From NCBI GenBank assembly GCA_003645825.1, contig QNCQ01000113.1:1-6348 (forward strand): a stretch of DNA of 6,348 nucleotides, written 5' to 3'. Both the position numbers and the translations under genes were made by a program. The notes beneath the pieces are model-generated. The model did no database searches, was not told the DNA's origin, and was given only the letters and a program-made list of their open reading frames with translations. The DNA comes from Fidelibacterota bacterium (GTDB taxonomy: Bacteria > Fidelibacterota > UBA2242 > B5-G15). Below, piece after piece: positions 1 through 4,851 of this stretch. How positions within the stretch are numbered: the stretch's first letter is position 1; every line of letters starts with the position of its first letter.

Positions 1-263
1 AGGGACTGGACAAAAATTATTGCCCAATTGGCTATCCATTTCGAAGGAAGATTAAACCTGGAGCTCTAATGAAAAGAGGTATTTACACAAAAAATGAAAC
101 AGTCTCTGTTATCCTGGATTTTAGTTTGCTATTTGCTATGATACTATAGGTTATGTTTTTTCCCAAAAAATCTTACAGAGCATAGACCTTCCATAGGCTA
201 TTCTCTCATCACTCATTACTTTTAATTATAATTTAATCAATTCTATTGTACTACCATGTGCAT
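1..263. other. Gene-free left flank, possibly the tail of an upstream gene
   Basis: No convincing gene is visible here. Three + strand frames are open at the left edge. Frame 1 ends at a TAA at 67-69, frame 2 at a TAA at 53-55, and frame 3 at a TAG at 147-149 after 48 codons. Any of them could be the end of a gene that starts outside the window, but none of the short peptides resembles a family I recognise. The minus strand is closed by frequent stops. A weak hairpin at 182-201 (ATAG-a-CC pairing with GG-CTAT) lacks a T-run. A TATAAT at 227-232 has no matching -35 element, so I do not call a promoter there. Confidence 0.5.
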
Positions 264-293
264 GAACTTTTCCCAGAAAGGAAGAGAAAGTTC
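264..293. promoter_or_regulatory. Inverted repeat immediately upstream of the merR-like promoter
   Basis: GAACTTT at 264-270 is the exact reverse complement of AAAGTTC at 287-293, with a 16-base spacer. The arms start 23 bp apart, about two helical turns, so a dimeric protein could contact both on one face of the DNA. The right arm ends one base before the -35 hexamer of the promoter at 294-322. That position suits an activator or repressor of the regulator gene, possibly its own product. MerR-family proteins usually bind between -35 and -10, so this site is atypical for them. Seen directly: the dyad. Inferred: operator function. Confidence 0.4.
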
Positions 294-322
294 TTGACAG
301 AGTTTTAAATTATGGTTATACT
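294..322 (+). promoter_or_regulatory. Sigma70-type promoter of the MerR-like gene
   Basis: TTGACA (294-299, perfect -35) is followed after exactly 17 bp by TATACT (317-322, five of six consensus positions). Transcription would start near 329, giving a leader of about 35 bases before the ATG at 365. The standard 17-bp spacer means this promoter does not need a MerR-type untwisting activator. Confidence 0.75.
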
Positions 323-364
323 ATTTAAGTAGTGGTTTAAGTGAATGCTGAATATGGTTGATAT

Positions 365-751
365 ATGACGAAATCTTTAAAAAAGTTATATTACTCTATA
401 GGGGAGGTAAGTAAAATTACGGGTTTAAAACCTCATGTTCTAAGGTATTGGGAATCTGAATTCCCAATGCTTTCTCCAATGAAGAATAGAGCTGGCAACA
501 GAGTTTACAGGGAGAAAGAGCTAAAACTGATACAATATATAAAGTATTTGCTGTATGAAAAGAAGTACACTATTGATGGCGCAAAGAAGTTTCTGAAAGA
601 GATGAAGTCTAAAAACATGGAAATGGTCGATGGTGAAATGACAGTTGGAAAAGTAAAGAATGGGGTTAATGAAAATGTTATTTTTGTATTGCGTAAAGTA
701 AAAAAAGAACTTGTCGAAATTTTAAAAGTATTGGAAAGATATAATATTTAA
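365..751 (+). CDS. Small MerR-family DNA-binding regulator
   Basis: This 128-residue protein is a probable cytoplasmic, dimeric transcription regulator. Residues 9-30 form the MerR helix-turn-helix (YYSIGEVSKITGLKPHVLRYWE), residues 41-53 the wing region (NRAGNRVYREKEL), and residues 54-80 the helices that complete the domain. A Met/Lys-rich linker follows, and residues 105-125 form an amphipathic helix suited to an antiparallel dimer coiled coil. There is no effector-binding domain and no cysteine, so it is not a metal or redox sensor of the MerR, CueR or SoxR kind. An in-frame TGA at 359-361 makes ATG 365 the first possible start. No good Shine-Dalgarno sequence precedes it, which is odd. 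A strong promoter lies at 294-322. A tRNA-Pro follows 173 bases downstream, an arrangement I recall for MerR-like genes in several Proteobacteria. The family assignment is firm; the target genes are unknown. Confidence 0.9.
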   Translation: MTKSLKKLYYSIGEVSKITGLKPHVLRYWESEFPMLSPMKNRAGNRVYREKELKLIQYIKYLLYEKKYTIDGAKKFLKEMKSKNMEMVDGEMTVGKVKNGVNENVIFVLRKVKKELVEILKVLERYNI

Positions 752-878
752 TGCATAAATTACAAGGTAGATTTTTGTCTATATGATTATGATAAATTTG
801 AATGATAATTAGTATAATTTAATTTGTGAGAAAGCATCTGATTATGGTTTCTGTATAGCCTGTTTATCTTCAAAATGA

Positions 879-909
879 CCCGATTTTTGGCTTTTTGGGC
901 GATTTTTTT
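879..909 (+). terminator. Weak candidate terminator before the tRNA
   Basis: CCCGA at 879-883 can pair with TTGGG at 895-899 (one G-U pair), followed by a run of seven T at 903-909 and a further T-rich stretch to 919. The stem is short and the loop is 11 bases, so this is weak. Its place after the regulator gene and before the tRNA is suitable. Alternatively, the repeated GATTTTT/CTTTTT tracts here are just AT-rich spacer. Confidence 0.3.
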
Positions 910-924
910 ACTGATTTTTCTCAT

Positions 925-999
925 CGGAGCGTGGCGCAGCCTGGATAGCGCACCTGAATGGGGTTCAGGAGGTCGTCGGTTCGAATCCGACCGCTCCGA
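925..999 (+). tRNA. tRNA-Pro, anticodon GGG
   Basis: A complete cloverleaf of 75 bases folds by eye with every helix fully paired. The acceptor stem is 925-931 with 992-998, and the discriminator is A999. The D stem is 934-937 with 948-951, with GG at 943-944 in the loop. The anticodon stem is 953-957 with 965-969. The T stem is 975-979 with 987-991, with loop TTCGAAT. The anticodon loop 958-964 has T33 followed by GGG (960-962) and G37, typical of tRNA-Pro reading CCC and CCU. C1-G72 and discriminator A are also usual for tRNA-Pro. The 3' CCA is not encoded, so it must be added by tRNA nucleotidyltransferase. A TATAAT at 813-818 could be its -10 element, but no -35 matches, so the promoter is uncertain. 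Confidence 0.95.
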
Positions 1000-1030
1000 C
1001 TAAGGGTTTAAAAGGGTAGTTAGTTTTAAA

Positions 1031-1063
1031 GGTTGAACTGGGTTTTTGGTTCAACTGTATAGT
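1031..1063 (+). promoter_or_regulatory. Dyad in a promoter-like setting, or tRNA terminator stem
   Basis: GTTGAAC (1032-1038) is the exact reverse complement of GTTCAAC (1049-1055), with a 10-base spacer. There are two readings. First, it is a hairpin that ends the tRNA transcript, although no T-run follows it. Second, it is an operator: TTGAAC (1033-1038) resembles a -35 and TATAGT (1058-1063) resembles a -10, with a 19-bp spacer. That long spacer is the hallmark of promoters controlled by MerR-family activators. The dyad is off-centre by about 4-5 bp relative to such operators. If active, this promoter would start transcription near 1070, just before the hairpin cluster at 1081. The dyad is certain; the role is not. 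Confidence 0.35.
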
Positions 1064-1080
1064 GTGTTGCTTGTGTTTAT

Positions 1081-1184
1081 AGATAGGGTTTCAGGAGACC
1101 CTCGGCTATCTCGGGAGTTCCTGGGACTCCATTGAAGGCACCTTTTTAAGGTGATCCAGTCGTTTTGATAAAAGATTGGGCTGG
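1081..1184 (+). ncRNA. Candidate structured RNA: four consecutive hairpins
   Basis: Four stems follow one another with little unpaired sequence. (1) AGATAG 1081-1086 pairs with CTATCT 1106-1111 and encloses an inner stem 1087-1091 with 1096-1100. (2) GGAGT 1114-1118 pairs with ACTCC 1126-1130. (3) CACCTT 1139-1144 pairs with AAGGTG 1148-1153 around a TTT loop. (4) CCAG 1156-1159 pairs with CTGG 1181-1184, with an inner TTTT/AAAA stem at 1163-1173. The segment is visibly richer in G and C than the surrounding spacer, as expected for structured RNA in an AT-rich genome. It does not match the tRNA, SRP RNA, tmRNA, RNase P, T-box or common riboswitch motifs that I know. I cannot exclude a divergent 6S RNA. 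The strand is inferred from the + strand context and could be wrong. Confidence 0.4.
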
Positions 1185-1263
1185 AAAAAAGTAAGTTTTA
1201 GGCATGTAATTTTCATCTGATCTCTGTGTAGCTAATATGTGGAATTTTAGGAATTGAGGGAAT

Positions 1264-1322
1264 CTACCAGAACAGGGTATATGTAATTACACTTCCTTAC
1301 CCCTGCTCGGTAAAGCTGGAGG
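1264..1322 (+). other. Leader segment with two mutually exclusive stems
   Basis: CAGGG (1273-1277) pairs with CCCTG (1301-1305) and continues past a bulged C1300 with TA/TA (1278-1279 with 1298-1299). An outer stem pairs 1264-1270 with 1316-1322, with one A/A mismatch. The 3' arm can instead form TTACC (1297-1301) with GGTAA (1309-1313), which would break the inner stem. Competing stems are typical of regulatory leaders. However, no clear terminator or sequestered start codon follows, and 361 bases separate it from the receptor gene. A perfect 10-bp palindrome, TGTAATTACA, lies at 1282-1291 and could alternatively be a protein site. Confidence 0.3.
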
Positions 1323-1539
1323 GAAAAATATCAAGACTAATCTTATGTAGGATAAGGGAAAAACTGCATTAGCTGGCTATGGTATATAAAGTTATTTTTT
1401 TGATTAAAATAAAGATAGTGCTATATTAACTTTCACGATTAAGGTGGGGATATAGATTGGTTTTAAAGAGGAAGGTAGATGCATGTTTCCTTAAATAAAA
1501 TTGGCTGGTTAAAATGTTAACTTACTTTACAATTATTTC
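1323..1539. other. AT-rich spacer with little identifiable content
   Basis: No gene is visible. There is a small stem at 1349-1363 (CTTAT pairing with ATAAG) without a T-run. A poor promoter candidate, TTGATT (1400-1405) with a 16-bp spacer to TATATT (1422-1427), matches four and five of six consensus positions and could be chance in such AT-rich DNA. It may simply be the distal upstream region of the receptor operon. Confidence 0.4.
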
Positions 1540-1568
1540 TTGACATATCTTTAAAAGGGAAATAAATT
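1540..1568 (+). promoter_or_regulatory. Promoter of the receptor and secreted-protein operon
   Basis: A perfect TTGACA -35 (1540-1545) is followed after 17 bp by TAAATT (1563-1568), four of six -10 positions. The start point would be near 1575, giving an untranslated leader of about 109 bases before the ATG at 1684. This is the best promoter between the tRNA and the receptor gene and would serve both downstream genes. Confidence 0.6.
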
Positions 1569-1638
1569 AGAAATGATGATGTGTAATATCACAGTCGTAA
1601 CAGGGCAAAAAATCCAAAAGAGAAAAAATAAAGAGATG

Positions 1639-1663
1639 ATAATTAGGGATGCAAACTAATTAT
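1639..1663 (+). repeat. Perfect 8-bp inverted repeat in the receptor gene leader
   Basis: ATAATTAG (1639-1646) is the exact reverse complement of CTAATTAT (1656-1663), with a 9-base spacer (GGATGCAAA). It lies inside the predicted leader and ends six bases before the ribosome binding site. As RNA it would be a weak A-U hairpin next to the Shine-Dalgarno sequence; as DNA it could be a downstream operator for a dimeric repressor. The symmetry is certain; function is inferred. Confidence 0.45.
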
Positions 1664-1668
1664 AAACT

Positions 1669-1674
1669 AGGGAG
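1669..1674 (+). promoter_or_regulatory. Ribosome binding site of the receptor gene
   Basis: AGGGAG, with core GGAG at 1671-1674, lies nine bases before ATG 1684. It supports that start, as does the signal peptide that begins immediately at residue 1. Confidence 0.75.
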
Positions 1675-1683
1675 AAAGAAAAT

Positions 1684-4600
1684 ATGAGAAGGTGTTTACT
1701 TTCTTTTCTTGTTATAGTAGTATTGGTTGTGTCGGCAGCCTTTTCGGGTACCACTGGTAAGATAGCGGGAAAAGTGGTCGATAAAGAGACTGGAGAGCCT
1801 CTTGTAGGAGTTAATGTGATTGTTGAGGGTACTACCCTGGGAGCCGCCACAGATGAAAATGGTAACTTTGTGATACTGCTTGTTCCTCCGGGAGTTTATA
1901 GTGTGAGAGCAATGATGATTGGATATACCGATGTGACAGTAAAGGATGTAAGGGTGGAAATAGACCTGACGACGTTTGTGAATTTCGAGCTTGAAAAGGA
2001 GGTGATAAAGGGACAGGTGGTGGAAGTTGTTGCGAAAAGAAAGCTTATTAGAAAAGATCTTGCAGCGAGCCAGAAGAGCGTCACTTCGGATGAGATAGAA
2101 GCTCTTCCTGTCACTAGTGTTGGTGGTGTTTTAGGATTAAGAGCCGGTATAACTTCCGGGTTGAGTATAAGGGGAAGTGGTTCTGACCAGGCTCTTTTTA
2201 TGGTTGATGGAATTGTATTAAGAGATGAACGTGATAATACTCCTATAGTGAGCTTGCCTTTAAGTGCCGTAAGGGAAATATCCGTGCAAACCGGTGGTTT
2301 CGGTGCTGAGTATAGTAATGTGAGGTCTGGTATCATAAATGTAGTTACGAGAGACGGAGACCCTGATAAATATACGGGCACTTTCAGTTTTAAATATAGC
2401 CCTCCGGATCCGAAGCACTTTGGAATTTCTCCATATGATCCAAATTCATTCTGGTTGAGACCCCGGCTGGATCCTGAAGTGTGCTGGACGGGGACCGAAA
2501 ATGGAGCCTGGGATATGTACACCCAGAGGCAATACGATAGATTTGAAGGATGGATTGCAGTGTCGGAAGCTACTCTTCAAGATGATGATCCGACAAACGA
2601 TCTAACCCCGTCTGCTGCCAAAAGAATATATGAATGGGAAAAAAGGAAAAAGGGATATATTACTAAGGCTGATATGAATTTGGATTTTGGTTTTGGCGGT
2701 CCTGTGCCAGTTATTGGGAAAAAATTGGGGAACATGAGGTTCTTTTTGTCTCATAGGTATAATCAGAACATGTATCTTATAAAATTGTCAAGAGATGGTG
2801 TTTATGATGAGACATGGATGCTAAAGTTAACTTCTGAGCTTACTCCGTCTCTTAAGCTTAGTATTATTGGGCTATATAATGAGTTATATGCAACCACATA
2901 TTCTAGGACGGGGGGGACCTCTTATATAAGTAGTTCATGGACAATTGCAGATGCAATAGATAGAGCAGGGCACACTATTACGTGGAGAATATATACGAAT
3001 GACTACTGGTGCCCCACGTCACGTTATAGCAATACTCTGTCGGCAAAACTTGTAAAGGTTGTTGACCCGGGAACTTACTGGGAAATGTTGGTAAGGAGAA
3101 TAAGCAGGAGGTATCATACGGCGCCCGGACCACGGAGAGATACCACCAGAAAATATGAAATATTCCCTGGATATTTTGTTGATGAAGCTCCGTTTGGTTT
3201 TGAACCTGAGCCTGTGTTTGGTATTGATGGAATGGGAATGGGAGGAGCTATTAGCACTTCAAGAGATTTTAGTGAATTTGAATCCTGGAACTTGAAATTT
3301 GATTATATAAATCAGGTAAATTTCAGAAATCAGATTAAGACAGGGTTTGAGTTTGTTTTTGACAATTTCAAGCTTGATTTTGGTATGGTAAATAAGTTTC
3401 TCCCTGAGGGTAATACATGGACTACTATAAAGAGAAAACCGTATAGAGGTAATTTTTATCTTCAGGACAAAATGGAATATGAGGGATTCATTTCGACTCT
3501 TGGGATTGTTGTGGATTATATAAATTCAAATGGTAAGTGGTACGATGTCGATGATTATTCGAGGGCGTTTTTTTCATCTCAATTTGTACCCGAACTGGAA
3601 GATTCCTTTTTAACAAAGAAGATTCCCACGAAGTTTTATGTAAGTCCGAGATTGGGGATATCTCATCCAATTACTGTTAATTCTAAGCTATATTTCAATT
3701 ATGGGCACTATAGACAGATTCCCAGTTCACAAATATTTTATAGGATGCAAAGGACCCCTACAGGACAACTTGAGTATATAGGTGATCCATTTATACCGTA
3801 TGCAAGGAATATAGCTTATGAGCTTGGATATGATCAGTCGTTTCTTAACAGCTATTTACTGCATGTTACAGCTTACTACAAGGATATAGATCATGAGCAA
3901 ATATGGGTGAGGTACATAAGTACAGATGGTAAAGTGAACTACAGAAAGCTTACTGCGAATGCATACGAGGATATCAGGGGTATTGAGATAGAACTCTCGA
4001 AGTTGTATGGAAAATATGTAACAGGTAACGTGAATTTTGAATATAGGGTGGGAACTTCGGGATATTTTGGCGTTCTTTATCATTATGAAAATCCAGCTGA
4101 CCAAAGGGAGTATGAGAGACAAAATCCATATCAAACAAAGCCCAGGCCTATTCCAAGGGTGAAATCGAATATTACGTTTCATGTTCCTTCTGATTTTGGG
4201 CCAGAAATTTTTGGTTCTAAGATTTTTGGTGGCTGGAATTTTACGTTCTTGACCTGGTGGACTGGAGGTTACTGGTTTACCTGGAATCCGAAGAATTTGC
4301 CTCGAGTACAGTATAACATAAGGAGAACGGATTATTTTAATGTCGACTTAAAGATTGCCAAGACGTTCAGAATTAAAAATGCGAGCATCAAGTTTTTTGC
4401 TGATATTACAAATCTTTTCAATATCAAATATTTCTCTTTTAGCAGCTTTTATGATTCCCATGATTATTATTACTATATGTATTCGCTTCATCTCCCTGAG
4501 AAATACTATAAAAAACTGGGTTATGATGGAATTCCAGGTAATGATAAACCTGGTGTGTACAGGAAAGCAGGAGTAAAATTCCAGCAAATGGAGTACATAG

Positions 4601-4830
4601 GGAGCATTGGTCCTGATGTTAAGGGAATGAAAGGAGTGATATATTACAATGGTGAAGATAGGGATTATTATATTTACGAGAATGATGAATGGAAAGAAGC
4701 GGACGATAAATGGGTTAAAGAAGTTTTGGATAATAGAGCATATATAGATATGCCGAATCAAAGTTACTTTACCTTTCTTAACCCAAGAGACGTGTTCATA
4801 GGTATGACAATTTCTTTCGATATAAAGTAA
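1684..4830 (+). CDS. TonB-dependent-receptor-like outer-membrane protein
   Basis: This 1048-residue protein is a probable outer-membrane beta-barrel for uptake of, or interaction with, an unknown ligand. Residues 1-21 are a signal peptide (two Arg, then a hydrophobic run ending VVSAAFSG). Residues 25-103 form a carboxypeptidase-regulatory-like beta-sandwich (GKIAGKVVDKETGEPLVGVNV, later DENGNF and PPGVYSV). Residues about 115-225 are the plug, with SIRGSGSDQALFMVDG at 161-176 and the GGFGAEYSNVRSGIINVVT segment at 204-222. The remainder is barrel, including the late-strand signature FADITNLFNIKYF near 905-917, and it ends in an amphipathic strand, GMTISFDI. No clear TonB box is visible, so energy coupling is inferred from the fold. 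The length is typical of receptors with this extension. It starts behind a good ribosome binding site and is followed after 21 bp by the next gene, so the two are co-transcribed. The ligand cannot be predicted; it lacks the neighbours (SusD, glycosidases) of a glycan locus. Confidence 0.9.
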   Translation: MRRCLLSFLVIVVLVVSAAFSGTTGKIAGKVVDKETGEPLVGVNVIVEGTTLGAATDENGNFVILLVPPGVYSVRAMMIGYTDVTVKDVRVEIDLTTFVNFELEKEVIKGQVVEVVAKRKLIRKDLAASQKSVTSDEIEALPVTSVGGVLGLRAGITSGLSIRGSGSDQALFMVDGIVLRDERDNTPIVSLPLSAVREISVQTGGFGAEYSNVRSGIINVVTRDGDPDKYTGTFSFKYSPPDPKHFGISPYDPNSFWLRPRLDPEVCWTGTENGAWDMYTQRQYDRFEGWIAVSEATLQDDDPTNDLTPSAAKRIYEWEKRKKGYITKADMNLDFGFGGPVPVIGKKLGNMRFFLSHRYNQNMYLIKLSRDGVYDETWMLKLTSELTPSLKLSIIGLYNELYATTYSRTGGTSYISSSWTIADAIDRAGHTITWRIYTNDYWCPTSRYSNTLSAKLVKVVDPGTYWEMLVRRISRRYHTAPGPRRDTTRKYEIFPGYFVDEAPFGFEPEPVFGIDGMGMGGAISTSRDFSEFESWNLKFDYINQVNFRNQIKTGFEFVFDNFKLDFGMVNKFLPEGNTWTTIKRKPYRGNFYLQDKMEYEGFISTLGIVVDYINSNGKWYDVDDYSRAFFSSQFVPELEDSFLTKKIPTKFYVSPRLGISHPITVNSKLYFNYGHYRQIPSSQIFYRMQRTPTGQLEYIGDPFIPYARNIAYELGYDQSFLNSYLLHVTAYYKDIDHEQIWVRYISTDGKVNYRKLTANAYEDIRGIEIELSKLYGKYVTGNVNFEYRVGTSGYFGVLYHYENPADQREYERQNPYQTKPRPIPRVKSNITFHVPSDFGPEIFGSKIFGGWNFTFLTWWTGGYWFTWNPKNLPRVQYNIRRTDYFNVDLKIAKTFRIKNASIKFFADITNLFNIKYFSFSSFYDSHDYYYYMYSLHLPEKYYKKLGYDGIPGNDKPGVYRKAGVKFQQMEYIGSIGPDVKGMKGVIYYNGEDRDYYIYENDEWKEADDKWVKEVLDNRAYIDMPNQSYFTFLNPRDVFIGMTISFDIK

Positions 4831-4851
4831 AAAAACACAAAAGGATGAGCC

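Noticed and set aside
1..149. C-terminal end of an upstream gene in frame 3
   Set aside because: 48 codons open from the edge is not significant, and the peptide matches nothing I recognise.
345..368. Seven-codon reading frame (ATG 345 to TGA 366-368) overlapping the start of the regulator gene as ATGA
   Set aside because: It has no ribosome binding site and is so short that chance explains it; translational coupling cannot be claimed.
1148..1159. Remnant of a 16S rRNA gene on the minus strand
   Set aside because: Only the last 11 bases agree; the conserved sequence that should precede them in 16S rRNA is absent.
1149..1194. Mini-gene starting TTG 1165 behind the Shine-Dalgarno-like AGGTGATCCAG
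   Set aside because: It would encode only nine residues from a rare start codon, with an 11-base gap from the AGGTG core, and the site is buried in hairpins.
1580..1593. CRP-like site TGTG-N6-CACA just downstream of the receptor promoter
   Set aside because: CRP sites need eight bases between TGTG and CACA; here there are six, and the arms are only four bases long.
1000..1683. CRISPR array, insertion sequence or tRNA-associated integration site
   Set aside because: There are no regularly spaced direct repeats, no transposase or integrase frame, and no repeated copy of the tRNA 3' end in the window.
1896..2522. Minus-strand open frame of 208 codons inside the receptor gene
   Set aside because: It is a shadow of the + strand gene, which has a clear signal peptide and plug domain in its own frame. 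The other minus-strand frames at 1656-1850, 3488-3670, 3856-4182 and 4348-4761, and the + strand frame at 4355-4576, are rejected for the same reason.
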